A stretch of DNA of 64,000 bases from Atopobiaceae bacterium (GTDB lineage: Bacteria; Actinomycetota; Coriobacteriia; Coriobacteriales; Atopobiaceae): contig JAKVOB010000001.1 in assembly GCA_022483015.1 (NCBI GenBank), positions 2,008,902-2,072,901 of the forward strand, in the 5' to 3' direction. This document shows, in pieces, positions 9,798 through 19,857 of the stretch. A model generated the notes under the pieces. It saw nothing but the letters and a program-made list of their open reading frames with translations. It had not been told where the DNA came from and ran no database searches. Numbering within the stretch: the first letter of the stretch is position 1; the number at the start of each line of letters is the position of its first letter. A program made the position numbers and the translations under genes.

Positions 9798-11420
9798 CTA
9801 CTTGGTCTTCGTGGCGCCCCACATCCAGACGTCGCCCGTCGGGTGGATGACGAAGTCCTTGACCTTGGGGTTGTAGCCGGCGAGGTTCTTGGAGTGCGAG
9901 ATGAGCAGCCACGGCTGCTTCTCGGCAGCCATCTGCTCGCACTGGAGGTAGACGTCGTTGCGGTCGTCACCGTCAGGCGTGGCCACGCCCTTGGCGATGA
10001 GGGCCTTGTAGTCGGCATCGTCGAAGCGGGCGACGTTCATGGATACGTTGCTGTCAGCCAGCAGGTTCATGAAGTTGTCGGGGTCGCCATTGTCGCCGAC
10101 CCAGCCATAGAAGCAGATGTCGTAGGCCTCGGTCTGGACCTTGGTCTTGTACGTGGTCCAGTCATAGGTGTCGATGGTGACCTCGACGCCCACCTTCTTG
10201 AGGTAGCCCTGGATGGCCTCGGCGAGGACCTGGCCGCCCTTGGTGTTGTAGGGACGCGAGTTGGAGTAGGTGATGCACTTCACGCTCGTGACGCCTGCGG
10301 CGGCGAGCTCGGTCTTCGCGGCATCGGCGTCATAGGCGGTCTGCGAGACGGCAGAGTCGTACGGTGCCATCCAGAGCGGCATGATCGAGGTGGCGACGGA
10401 GGCGTAGTCGCCGTAGAGCGAGCTCACCATCTCCTCGACGTTGACGGCCTTGGCGAAGGCCTTGCGGGCCTCGGCGGTCTTGAAGGTGTCGGAGGTGGTG
10501 TTGAACGCCATGTAGTTGATGTTCATGCCGTCCTCGTCATAGAGCGAGTTGCCGGCATCCGTGATGGTCTGGACCACGGAGTCGTCGATGCCGTCGATGA
10601 TGTCGGCCTCGCCGTTGTTGAGGGCGGTCACACGGCTCGCGTTCTCCGAGATGAACTTGAAGATGATGTTGGGTGTCTTGGGGGCGTTGTCGGTGTCCCA
10701 ATAGGAATCGTTGGCCTTGAGGACGACGTTCTGGCTCTTGGTCCACGAGACGAACGTGTAGGGGCCTGTGCCGCAGGGGGCCTCGTTGATGTTGCCGCCT
10801 GCCTTCTCGACGGCCGTGGGGCTCACGATGGGGGCAGCGAGTGCCATGGCGAGGTTCTTGAGGAACGGCGTGGAGGCGGCGACCAGGGTGATGACGAGCG
10901 TGGTGTCGTCGGGAGCCTCGACCTTCGAGACGCCGTTGCCCTCAGAGGCGGTGCCGAAGACGAAGGACGCGTAAGGCATGTCGTCGTTGCGGCTGCCCTC
11001 GAGCTGGCGCTCGATGGAGGACTTGCAGGCGGCGGCGTTGCAGTCGGTTCCGTCATGGAACTTCACGCCCGAGTGGAGGGTGAGCGTGTAGGTGAGGCCG
11101 TCATCGGAGACCTTGTACTCGCTGGCAAGGCCGGGCAGGATGTCGCAGTTGGTCTTGTCATAGCGGAGCAGGGTGTCATAGATGTTGCACATGATCTTGG
11201 CGGACTCGCCGTCGTCGACGTATGCAGGGTCAAGGCCACGAGGGTCGGAGCCCTGGGCGAAGGTGATGGTGTCGGCGAGGTCGCTCGACGTGCTCGAGGT
11301 CGTGGTATCGCTCGCACGCGTGCTGCCGCAGCCAGACGTGAACAGTGCCGCGCTTCCGGTGGCGCATACCGCCCCGAACAGCTCAACGAACTTCCGCCTG
11401 GACATGGTGGTCTGGTCCAT
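9798..11420 (-). CDS. Peptide-binding lipoprotein, SBP family 5 (second locus)
   Basis: Solute-binding protein of 540 aa that heads the second peptide locus. The signal has SRRKFVELFG (R8-R9), a short hydrophobic core and the lipobox TSGC with C31, so Tat export and lipidation are likely. The mature part starts with a Ser/Thr linker and continues as SBP_bac_5 (ITFAQGSDPRGLDPAYVDDG near the start of the core). The ribosome site is AAGGAGGAACCC-ATG. It is clearly a paralogue, not a copy, of the first-locus protein, so the two importers probably differ in peptide preference. Confidence 0.9.
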   Translation of the reverse strand: MDQTTMSRRKFVELFGAVCATGSAALFTSGCGSTRASDTTTSSTSSDLADTITFAQGSDPRGLDPAYVDDGESAKIMCNIYDTLLRYDKTNCDILPGLASEYKVSDDGLTYTLTLHSGVKFHDGTDCNAAACKSSIERQLEGSRNDDMPYASFVFGTASEGNGVSKVEAPDDTTLVITLVAASTPFLKNLAMALAAPIVSPTAVEKAGGNINEAPCGTGPYTFVSWTKSQNVVLKANDSYWDTDNAPKTPNIIFKFISENASRVTALNNGEADIIDGIDDSVVQTITDAGNSLYDEDGMNINYMAFNTTSDTFKTAEARKAFAKAVNVEEMVSSLYGDYASVATSIMPLWMAPYDSAVSQTAYDADAAKTELAAAGVTSVKCITYSNSRPYNTKGGQVLAEAIQGYLKKVGVEVTIDTYDWTTYKTKVQTEAYDICFYGWVGDNGDPDNFMNLLADSNVSMNVARFDDADYKALIAKGVATPDGDDRNDVYLQCEQMAAEKQPWLLISHSKNLAGYNPKVKDFVIHPTGDVWMWGATKTK

Positions 11421-11520
11421 GGGTTCCTCCTTGATGGGGTTTCGACCTTTCCTCGGTCTTGGTTATGTTAGGCGTAACCCATCGACCCCACGAGATATGG
11501 AACCATTTCATACGCAATTG

Positions 11521-11556
11521 TTAACCGTGACGAAACGCTTGTAACCGATTCGCAAC
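11521..11556. promoter_or_regulatory. Two GlnR-like half-site pairs upstream of binding-protein gene
   Basis: The plus strand reads TTAAC-6-GAAAC (11521-11536) and, four bases on, GTAAC-6-GCAAC (11541-11556). Each pair is one mismatch from the actinobacterial GlnR box GTnAC-6-GAAAC. The spacing between the pairs is 4, not the usual 6. It lies about 100-135 bases upstream of the second-locus binding-protein start. Tentative. Confidence 0.25.
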
Positions 11557-11558
11557 GA

Positions 11559-11595
11559 AAGGGCCACCCGCCGCGCGATGCGGCAGGTGGCCCTT
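11559..11595 (-). terminator. Terminator of the glycolytic operon after secG
   Basis: Outer stem AAGGGCCACC/GGTGGCCCTT (11559-11568 and 11586-11595) encloses an inner GCCGC/GCGGC stem. On the minus strand the stem is followed by a short T-rich stretch. It is placed 25 bases past the secG stop. Confidence 0.75.
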
Positions 11596-11620
11596 GGTTC
11601 GATGCAGGAATCCCGCGAGG

Positions 11621-11872
11621 CTACCCGATGGTGCCCACGGGGAACGTGAGCATCATGACCACGATCGTGACCGCGAAGACACAGGCAGCGATGACCGTGA
11701 GGCGATCGAGGTTGCGCTCCCAGACGCCAGAGCCCGCGTTGGAGTTATACATCGAGCTTGCGATCATGTCTGACACGCCCGTTCCCTTGCCCGAATGCAT
11801 GAGGACGAGGACGATGACGGCCACGGCCGAGATGGCCCAGAGCACGACGCAGATGATATTGAGCACGCTCAC
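11621..11872 (-). CDS. secG: Protein translocase subunit SecG
   Basis: Small membrane subunit of the SecYEG channel, 83 aa from the GTG at 11872-11870, which has AAAGGTT seven bases ahead; an upstream GTG at 11887 would add five residues. Two membrane spans (about residues 5-25 and 55-75) flank the conserved cytoplasmic segment LMHSGKGTGVSDMI. It is the last gene of the glycolytic operon, a position secG also holds in many actinobacteria and firmicutes. Confidence 0.9.
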   Translation of the reverse strand: MSVLNIICVVLWAISAVAVIVLVLMHSGKGTGVSDMIASSMYNSNAGSGVWERNLDRLTVIAACVFAVTIVVMMLTFPVGTIG

Positions 11873-11891
11873 GTTTGAACCTTTCACCCAA

Positions 11892-11920
11892 AGACCGGCG
11901 CCGTATACCGGCGCCGGTCT
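11892..11920 (-). terminator. Stem-loop between gpmI and secG
   Basis: Perfect 12-bp stem AGACCGGCGCCG/CGGCGCCGGTCT (11892-11903 and 11909-11920) with a 5-base loop, about 50 bases after the gpmI stop. TTT follows on the minus strand. It is likely a partial terminator inside the operon. Confidence 0.65.
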
Positions 11921-11968
11921 CGAATACGTCTGACCTGGTGGAGCTTACCACAGGTACGGCACCGAGCG

Positions 11969-13542
<1,574 letters not shown>

Positions 13543-13543
<1 letters not shown>

Positions 13544-14325
13544 TACTCCGCCGCCTTCTTGATCATCTCGGTGAAGTCGGGGGCCTTCAGCGAGCAGCCG
13601 CCGACGAGTGCGCCGTCGACGTCGGTCTTCTCGAGGAAGCCGGCGATGTTGCCGGGCTTGGCGGAGCCACCGTAGAGCACGCGGATGCCCTGGGCGATGG
13701 CCTCTCCGTAGATCTGGGCGAGCGTGGCACGGATGGCCCCGCAGACCTCCTGGGCGTTGTCGGCCGTGGCGGTCTTGCCCGTGCCGATGGCCCAGATGGG
13801 CTCATAGGCGACGACGAGCTTGGAGGCGTCAGGGACCTCTACGCCGTCGAGGGCGGCCTTGATCTGTGCCACGACGAAGTCGACATGCGTGCCGGCCTCG
13901 CGGACCTCGAGGGACTCACCGCAGCAGAGGATGGGGACGATGTCATGCGCAAGCAGGGCCTTGGCCTTCTTGTTGATGTCCTCGTCGGTCTCATGGAAGT
14001 AGCCGCGACGCTCGGAGTGACCGATGATGCAGTACGTGGCGTTGACGTCCTTGAGCATGTCGGGGGCCGTCTCGCCCGTGTAGGCGCCAGACTCCTCCCA
14101 ATAGCAGTTCTGCGCACCGAGCGCGAACGGGGCGTGATCGAACTCGATGACGCCGGAGACGCCCTTGAGGTCGACCGTGGGCGGGCAGACGACGACGTCG
14201 ACACCCGAGACCTTGGCCTCCTTGAGCTCGTCGGACAGGTTCTGCGCGAGCTCGACGCCCTCGCTGTAGGTCTTGTTCATCTTCCAGTTGCCCGCGATCA
14301 TACGGGTACGGCTGTTGTTAGGCAT
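13543..14325 (-). CDS. tpiA: Triosephosphate isomerase
   Basis: Interconverts dihydroxyacetone phosphate and glyceraldehyde 3-phosphate. 260 aa from the ATG at 14325-14323, preceded by GGAGG; the longer open frame upstream is inside pgk. Seen: AGNWKMNK with the catalytic Asn and Lys, the catalytic His in IGHSERR, the catalytic Glu in AYEPIWAIGTGKTA, and the phosphate-gripping GGSAKPGN and GALVGGCSL. It overlaps pgk by 8 bp and gpmI by 1 bp. Confidence 0.96.
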
Positions 14326-15511
14326 CGAGCAGCGCCTCCACTCCGGGAAGGGCCTTGCCCTCGACGAGCTCCATGGAGGCTCCGCCACCGGTGGAGATCC
14401 AGCTCATCTTGTCTGCAAGACCGAACTTGTTGATGGCCGCGACGGAGTCGCCACCACCGATGATTGACGTGCAGGACTCGTTCTCGGCGATGTCCTCTGC
14501 CACGGCCTGCGTGCCGTGCGCGAACTGGTCCATCTCGAAGACACCCATGGGGCCGTTCCAGAAGATGGTGGCAGCACCCTTGATGGCCTCTGCATAGAGG
14601 GCCTCGGTCTTGGGGCCGATGTCCATGCCCATGCGGTCGTCGGGGATCTTGTTGGAGTCGACGACGGTGCCCGTGGCGTCCTCGCCGAAGTGGTCGGCGA
14701 CGATGTTGTCAACGGGAAGCAGGAGCTTCACGCCCTTGTCCTCGGCCTTCTTCATCATCTCACCAGCGCGCTCGACCCAGTCGGGCTCCTGGAGCGACGT
14801 GCCCACGGTGTAGCCCTTGGCCATGAAGAACGTGTAGGCCATGCCGCCACCGATGATGAGGGTGTCAGCGGAGTCGATGAGGTGGTCGAGGACGCCGATC
14901 TTGGACGAGACCTTCGAGCCACCGACGATGGCGACGAACGGACGCTTGGGGTCGGCGAAGATGCCCGTGAGGGTGTCGACCTCCTTCTCGAGCAGGAAGC
15001 CCGCGACGGCCGGGATGTAGGCGGCGGGGCCCACGACAGAGCCCTGTGCGCGGTGCGCGGTGCCGAAGGCATCGAGCACGAAGATGTCGCCGTAGCTCGC
15101 AAGGCGCTTGGCGATCTCGGGGTCGTTCTTCTTCTCGCGCTTGTCGAAGCGGACGTTCTCGAGCACGAGCACCTGACCGGGCTTCACCGCGTCGACGGCA
15201 GCCTTGGCCTTGTCGCCGTAGGTGTCGTCGCAGAAGATGACGTCGAAGCCGGTGAGCTCGCGGAGCTTGTCAGCAGCGGGCTTGAGCGAGAGCTCGGGCT
15301 CGGGGCCGTCGCCCTTGGGGCGACCGAGGTGGCTCATGAGGATGACGCGGGCGTTGTGCTCCACGAGGTACTTGATCGTGGGGATGGCAGCCTTGACGCG
15401 GGTGTCGTCGGTGACGACGCCGTCCTTCAGGGGCACGTTGAAGTCGACGCGCTCGAGCACGCGCTTGCCGTCGACGTCGATGTCGCGGACGGTCTTCTTG
15501 GTGAATGCCAT
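14318..15511 (-). CDS. pgk: Phosphoglycerate kinase
   Basis: Transfers phosphate from 1,3-bisphosphoglycerate to ADP in the cytoplasm. 397 aa from the ATG at 15511-15509, preceded by AAGGAGG. Typical features are RVDFNVPLKDG, the substrate-binding SHLGRPKGDGP, the hinge region with GGSKVSSKIGVLDHL, and the C-terminal nucleotide site NGPMGVFEMDQFAHGT and IGGGDSVAAI. It is the second gene of the operon, separated from gap by a stem-loop at 15533-15568. Confidence 0.97.
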   Translation of the reverse strand: MAFTKKTVRDIDVDGKRVLERVDFNVPLKDGVVTDDTRVKAAIPTIKYLVEHNARVILMSHLGRPKGDGPEPELSLKPAADKLRELTGFDVIFCDDTYGDKAKAAVDAVKPGQVLVLENVRFDKREKKNDPEIAKRLASYGDIFVLDAFGTAHRAQGSVVGPAAYIPAVAGFLLEKEVDTLTGIFADPKRPFVAIVGGSKVSSKIGVLDHLIDSADTLIIGGGMAYTFFMAKGYTVGTSLQEPDWVERAGEMMKKAEDKGVKLLLPVDNIVADHFGEDATGTVVDSNKIPDDRMGMDIGPKTEALYAEAIKGAATIFWNGPMGVFEMDQFAHGTQAVAEDIAENESCTSIIGGGDSVAAINKFGLADKMSWISTGGGASMELVEGKALPGVEALLDA

Positions 15512-15532
15512 GCTTTCCTCCTTCAAGGAAAA

Positions 15533-15568
15533 GGGCGCGGCCGCGCAACGTGTGCTGCGACCGCGCCC
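15533..15568 (-). terminator. Stem-loop between gap and pgk
   Basis: An 8-bp stem GGGCGCGG/CCGCGCCC (15533-15540 and 15561-15568) about 40 bases after the gap stop. It is probably an attenuating or processing element that keeps gap mRNA above the rest of the operon. Confidence 0.5.
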
Positions 15569-15608
15569 TACTTCGTCTACTTCGGGCTTTGCCACGGAGC
15601 AGATATGC

Positions 15609-16634
15609 TTAGGCGACGAACTTCTCGAAGTACTTGATGGTACGGACCATCTGCGAGGTGTAGGAGTTCTCGTTGTCGTACCAGGAGACGACCTGGACGA
15701 GGTACTCGCCGTTGTCGAGCGGCTGGACCATGGTCTGCGTGGCGTCGAAGAGCGAGCCATAGGTCATGCCGATGATGTCGGAGGAGACGATCTCGTCGGT
15801 GTTGTAGCCGAAGGTCTCGGGGTCGGAGGCGGCCTTCATGGCAGCGTTGACGGAGTCGACGGTGACCTCGGAGTCGGACTTCACGACGGCATAGAGGAGC
15901 GTGGTCGAGCCGTCAGCCACGGGGACGCGCTGGGCGGAGCCGATGAGCTTGCCGTTGAGGTCGGGGAGCACGAGGCCGATGGCCTTGGCGGCACCCGAGG
16001 AGGCGGGGGTGATGTTCATGGCGCCGGCACGGGCACGACGCAGGTTGCCCTTGCGCTGGGGGCCGTCGAGGATCATCTGGTCGCCGGTGTAGGCGTGGAT
16101 GGTGCTCATGATGCCGCTCTGGATGGGGGCATAGTCGTTGAGCGCCTTGGCCATGGGGGCGAGGCAGTTGGTGGTGCAGGAGGCGGCGGAGATGATGTCG
16201 TCGTCAGCCGTCAGGATGTCATGGTTGACGTTGTAGACGATCGTGGGCAGGTCGTTGCCTGCGGGAGCGGAGATGACGACCTTCTTGGCGCCGGCATCGA
16301 TGTGAGCCTGGCTCTTGGCCTTGGAGGTGTAGAAGCCGGTGCACTCGAGGACGACGTCGACACCGAGCTTGCCCCAGGGGAGGTCCTTGGCGTCCTTCTC
16401 CTTGTAGATGGTGATCTGCTTGCCATCGACCGTGATGGAGGAGTCATCGAAGGTGACCTCGTGCTCACGGGCATAGTTGCCATGCATCGTGTCGTACTTC
16501 AGAAGGTGGGCGAGCATCTCAGGGGAGGTGAGGTCGTTGATGGCGACGATCTCGGAGCCCTCATGGCCAAACATCTGCCTGAAGGCGAGACGGCCGATAC
16601 GACCAAAACCGTTGATAGCAACCTTGACTGCCAT
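15609..16634 (-). CDS. gap: Glyceraldehyde-3-phosphate dehydrogenase, NAD-dependent type
   Basis: Oxidises glyceraldehyde 3-phosphate to 1,3-bisphosphoglycerate. 341 aa from the ATG at 16634-16632 with AAAGGAG ahead. Rossmann fold [13 protein letters not shown] at the N-terminus, D34 after the second strand (NAD preference), catalytic C153 in [10 protein letters not shown], and the C-terminal SWYDNENSY motif. It is the first gene of the glycolytic operon, with a promoter at 16704-16732. Confidence 0.97.
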   Translation of the reverse strand: MAVKVAINGFGRIGRLAFRQMFGHEGSEIVAINDLTSPEMLAHLLKYDTMHGNYAREHEVTFDDSSITVDGKQITIYKEKDAKDLPWGKLGVDVVLECTGFYTSKAKSQAHIDAGAKKVVISAPAGNDLPTIVYNVNHDILTADDDIISAASCTTNCLAPMAKALNDYAPIQSGIMSTIHAYTGDQMILDGPQRKGNLRRARAGAMNITPASSGAAKAIGLVLPDLNGKLIGSAQRVPVADGSTTLLYAVVKSDSEVTVDSVNAAMKAASDPETFGYNTDEIVSSDIIGMTYGSLFDATQTMVQPLDNGEYLVQVVSWYDNENSYTSQMVRTIKYFEKFVA

Positions 16635-16703
16635 TCTTTCTCCTTTCGGGGGCCCTTCCGAGACGCTCTTTGCGCCGTTCCGGACCACAACTGAACCACG
16701 GTG

Positions 16704-16732
16704 ATGATACTACCGCTTTATCGGGCGCTCAA
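16704..16732 (-). promoter_or_regulatory. Sigma-70-type promoter of the gap operon
   Basis: On the minus strand TTGAGC (16732-16727) and TATCAT (16709-16704) are spaced by exactly 17 bases. The match to TTGACA and TATAAT is 4/6 and 5/6. Transcription would start near 16697, giving a leader of about 60 bases before gap. Confidence 0.65.
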
Positions 16733-16790
16733 ATCACTCATCAGGCAATCGACTGAAAAACTCACCCAAAACCGCAGCGCAACGCAATAG

Positions 16791-16812
16791 TTGACCACGT
16801 CTGGGTGGTCAA
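16791..16812 (-). terminator. Stem-loop after whiA
   Basis: Perfect 8-bp stem TTGACCAC/GTGGTCAA (16791-16798 and 16805-16812) with a 6-base loop, about 40 bases past the whiA stop and before the gap promoter. It is a modest terminator candidate without a U-run. Confidence 0.4.
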
Positions 16813-16853
16813 GATGGCCGGCTCGTCCCCGGAGGTGCGGCCTGCCGCGCGAG

Positions 16854-17787
16854 TCAGCCGCGCGCCTCGGCGAGAAGGGCCTCGAGCCTCAGGACACGGT
16901 GATACAGGGCGGACTTCGAGAGGATGGGGTCGCTCATCTGCCCCAGGTCCCTGAGCGACAGCTCGGGGTACTCCCGACGCAGGTCGCAGAAGGCGCGCAA
17001 CGCCGGCGGCAGGGCGTCGAGACCCACCTCCTGCTCGACCTGGTCGATCAGGTCGAGCTGGTCGGCCGCCGCACCGCACGAGCGGGCCTGGTTGGCCATC
17101 TCTGCGTTGACGCGACGGTTGACGTCGTTCTTCACCGACTTGAACCTGCGTGCCTGCCCGACGGCCAGGGCCGTACGCGTCGCCCCCAGCGCCATGAGCA
17201 GACGCACGACGTCATCGAAGCTCTTGAGGTAGATGGCAAACGCCCCACGCCGGCGGTTGAGCCGCGCCTTGACGCCAAGGCGCGAGCAGAGCGAGACGAG
17301 GTCGAGGGCGAGGTCCTCCCCCGTCACGGCCATCTCGAGGTGGAAGTCGCCCCGGGGGTCGGCGACGAAGCCGCCAGCCATGAACGCACCCCGCACGAAG
17401 GAGGCACAGCAGCAGTCGCGCTCGACGAGCCGACGGGGGATGCCCTGGGCGAGGCCGCGCCCCGGGACGAGGACCCCCATGCGCACCAGGGCCTTCTCGA
17501 GGTCCGCCTGGTCAGGGCACCTCGATGAGGTAGTTCCGGGTCTTGTGCAGCACCGACCTGCGCACCGTCAGCTGCGTGTCGAGGTCGAAGCACTTGTGGA
17601 CCAGCTTGATGACCATCCGCGCGACGGCCCCCGTCTCGGTGGCCACCTTGAGCGAGTAGTTCCCCGAGCCCCTGAACGAGAGGGTGCCGCACACACGCAC
17701 GAGGGCGGCGAGCTCGGCGATGTCGCATTCCGGGCAGGTACCCTCCACGCGCGAGAGCTCGTCCTTGACCTCTGCCGTGAACGACAC
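16854..17787 (-). CDS. whiA: DNA-binding regulator WhiA, split by a +1 frameshift at CCC-TGA
   Basis: WhiA is a conserved regulator with a LAGLIDADG-like N-terminal domain and a C-terminal HTH. The first part (GTG 17787, SFTAEVKDELSRVEGTC) reads to NYLIEVP and then meets TGA at 17514-17512. The rest (DQADLEKALVRMGVLVPG to the HTH segment LRDLGQMSDPILSKSALYHRV) continues in the +1 frame to 16854. Joined, it gives about 310 aa, the normal length. The junction reads GAG-GTG-CCC-TGA-CC: dropping one C or the T restores the frame. CCC-TGA after an SD-like GAGGTG resembles the prfB programmed site, but a homopolymer error is equally possible. The start lies one base after the rapZ stop. Confidence 0.9.
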
Positions 17788-17788
17788 G

Positions 17789-18745
17789 TCAGGCCCTCTC
17801 GGCACGAGGGAGGTCACGATGGGTGACCTCGACCTGGTAGCCCTGGGCCGCGAGGTAGCCGGCCGTGGAGTTGGCGAGCGTGACCGAGCGATGCTGCCCG
17901 CCGGTGCATCCGATGCCTATGGAGAGCTGTGACTTCCCCTCGGAGACATAGCCGGGCATGACCGCGTCGAGCAGGTCGTACCAGGCCTTGAGGAAGCGCT
18001 TGGTCTCGGGGCGCTCGAGGACGAACGTCGAGACCTTCTCGTCCATGCCCGTGAGGTGCCGCATCTCGGGGTCATAGAAGGGGTTGGGCAGGAAGCGGAC
18101 GTCGATGACGAGGTCGGCCTCGTCGGGCATGCCGTACTTGAAGCCGAACGAGAAGACGTGCACCTCGAGGAGCTGCTGGTCCGAGAGCTCCGAATAGAGC
18201 GACTGGATCTTCCGCCTGAGCTGGAGCGGCTTGAGCGAGGAGGTGTCGATGACATAGTCGGCACGCGCGCGGACGTCCGCGAGCTGGACGCGCTCGCGCT
18301 TGATCGCCGAGAGCGTCGACTCGCCCTCGGACGCGATGGGATGCCTGCGTCGCACGGAGCTGAACCGGCGACGCAGGACCTCGTCCGTGGCGTCGAGGAA
18401 GAGGATGCTGTAGCTCATCTCATGGTCGTAGAGCTCGTCGAGCGCCCCAAGGAGCTCGTCGAACAGGCCCTGGCTCCTGAGGTCGCACACGATGGCGAGA
18501 TGCCGCCCCACCCCCGTGTTGATGCCCACGACCCGCGCGAGCGTGAGGATGAGCGAGGGAGGGAGGTTGTCGATGACGTAGTAGCCGAGGTCCTCGAAGG
18601 TATGCATGGCCTCGGTGCGACCGGCCCCGCTCATGCCGGTGATGATCACGACGTCGGAGGCCATGCCGTCGCCCTGGCGGCGGACGTCGTCAGGGACCTG
18701 CGCCACCTCCCGGGGACCCATGCCCCTCTCGGAATCCTCTGCCAT
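17789..18745 (-). CDS. rapZ: RNase adapter/nucleotide-binding protein RapZ
   Basis: P-loop protein of the RapZ/YvcJ family, 318 aa from the ATG at 18745-18743 (AGAGG ahead). In E. coli RapZ directs RNase E to small RNAs that control amino-sugar synthesis; in Gram-positives its role is less defined. Seen: Walker A GMSGAGRTEAM, the DLGYYVIDNLPPSL motif, and the conserved C-terminal GIGCTGGQHRSVTLA. About 28 extra residues precede the P-loop region. It is followed directly by whiA; the yvcK gene that commonly sits between them is absent here. Confidence 0.93.
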   Translation of the reverse strand: MAEDSERGMGPREVAQVPDDVRRQGDGMASDVVIITGMSGAGRTEAMHTFEDLGYYVIDNLPPSLILTLARVVGINTGVGRHLAIVCDLRSQGLFDELLGALDELYDHEMSYSILFLDATDEVLRRRFSSVRRRHPIASEGESTLSAIKRERVQLADVRARADYVIDTSSLKPLQLRRKIQSLYSELSDQQLLEVHVFSFGFKYGMPDEADLVIDVRFLPNPFYDPEMRHLTGMDEKVSTFVLERPETKRFLKAWYDLLDAVMPGYVSEGKSQLSIGIGCTGGQHRSVTLANSTAGYLAAQGYQVEVTHRDLPRAERA

Positions 18746-18809
18746 GACCTCTCCCTCTGAAGACCCGCCACGAGTGCGCGGTCGCCTGCCCCATCGAGCC
18801 GTTGGTCTG

Positions 18810-18815
18810 AGTATA
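18810..18815 (-). promoter_or_regulatory. Possible -10 element for rapZ
   Basis: TATACT on the minus strand (18815-18810), 5/6 match to TATAAT, about 65 bases upstream of the rapZ start. No convincing -35 hexamer lies at 16-18 bases. Confidence 0.35.
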
Positions 18816-18895
18816 CCCGCTCGCCCCCCGGCCAGATGCCCGGTCACCATGCGCCCACGCCCGATGGCGGCCACGTGAATAGATGCCGCCCCCGT

Positions 18896-18911
18896 CGGCA
18901 ATATATTGCCG
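18896..18911. promoter_or_regulatory. Perfect 16-bp palindrome upstream of ppk2
   Basis: CGGCAATATATTGCCG is its own reverse complement. It sits 41 bases before the ppk2 ATG in the divergent rapZ-ppk2 region and contains an A/T core in a GC-rich stretch. It is probably an operator for a dimeric regulator overlapping the ppk2 promoter; the regulator is unknown. Confidence 0.5.
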
Positions 18912-18952
18912 TAAGGCGTGCTCCGAGGCGCCCAGGCGGACAAGGAGACACC

Positions 18953-19855
18953 ATGGAACTCAAGGACTGCCGCATCGACGGATCGACCCACTTCAAGATC
19001 GACGAGCACCCCACCTGCATGCACATGGACAAGGCCCTGAAGGCAGACTACGTGGCACGGACCGAGGCCAACAACCAGCGCATGAGCGAGCTGCAGGACA
19101 AGCTCTATGCCGAGGGTCGCGAGGGCGTGGTGATCCTGCTCCAGGCCATGGACGCAGCTGGCAAGGACTCGACGATCAAGCATGTCATGAGCGGCGTGAA
19201 CCCCCAGGGGGTCGACGTCTTCAGCTTCAAGCAGCCCTCGACCGAGGAGCTGGCACACGGCTACCTCTGGCGCGCGTCGCGCGAGCTTCCCCGCCGAGGC
19301 AAGATCGCCCTCTACAACCGTTCGTACTACGAGGACGTGCTCGTGGTGCGCGTGCATGACCTGAGGAAGGGCTATTCCATGCCCGACCGGTGCCTCGACC
19401 TCCCCGAGAAGGAGTTCTTCGACCACCGGTTCGACCAGATCAGGTCGTTCGAGGAGTATCTCTATGACAACGGGTACCGCGTGCTCAAGATCTTCCTGAA
19501 CGTCGGCCTCGAGGAGCAGAAGCGGCGCTTCCTCGCGCGCATCGACGACGAGAGCAAGAACTGGAAGTTCTCGAGCTCCGACCTCAAGGAGCGCGCCCGT
19601 TGGCCCCAGTACATGCAGGCCTACGAGGATGCCATCAACGGCACGTCCACCAAGCACAGCCCCTGGTTCTGCATCCCAGCCGACCAGAAGTGGTTTGCCC
19701 GTTGGCTCGTCTCGGAGGCCGTGGTCGACGTCCTCGAGGAGTGCGACCCGCACTATCCCAAGCTCCCCAAGGAGCAGCGCGAGCAGCTGGCAAGCTACAA
19801 GAGCGAGCTCATGGGCACGGCCGAGGAGGACGGGCCGACCGAGGGAACCGAGTAG
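18953..19855 (+). CDS. ppk2: Polyphosphate kinase 2 family protein
   Basis: PPK2 enzymes move phosphate between polyphosphate and nucleotides (AMP, ADP or GDP). 300 aa from the ATG at 18953, with AAGGAG five bases ahead. Walker A is AMDAAGKDSTIKH, the Walker B/lid region IALYNRSYYEDVLVVRVH, and the family stretch FSSSDLKERARWPQYMQAYEDAI is present. This is a single-domain PPK2. The class (AMP- or ADP-phosphorylating) is not decided by sequence reading. It runs opposite to rapZ and uvrC and ends 2 bp from the uvrC stop, so it looks inserted into an otherwise common uvrC-rapZ-whiA order. Confidence 0.88.
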   Translation: MELKDCRIDGSTHFKIDEHPTCMHMDKALKADYVARTEANNQRMSELQDKLYAEGREGVVILLQAMDAAGKDSTIKHVMSGVNPQGVDVFSFKQPSTEELAHGYLWRASRELPRRGKIALYNRSYYEDVLVVRVHDLRKGYSMPDRCLDLPEKEFFDHRFDQIRSFEEYLYDNGYRVLKIFLNVGLEEQKRRFLARIDDESKNWKFSSSDLKERARWPQYMQAYEDAINGTSTKHSPWFCIPADQKWFARWLVSEAVVDVLEECDPHYPKLPKEQREQLASYKSELMGTAEEDGPTEGTE

Positions 19856-19857
19856 GG

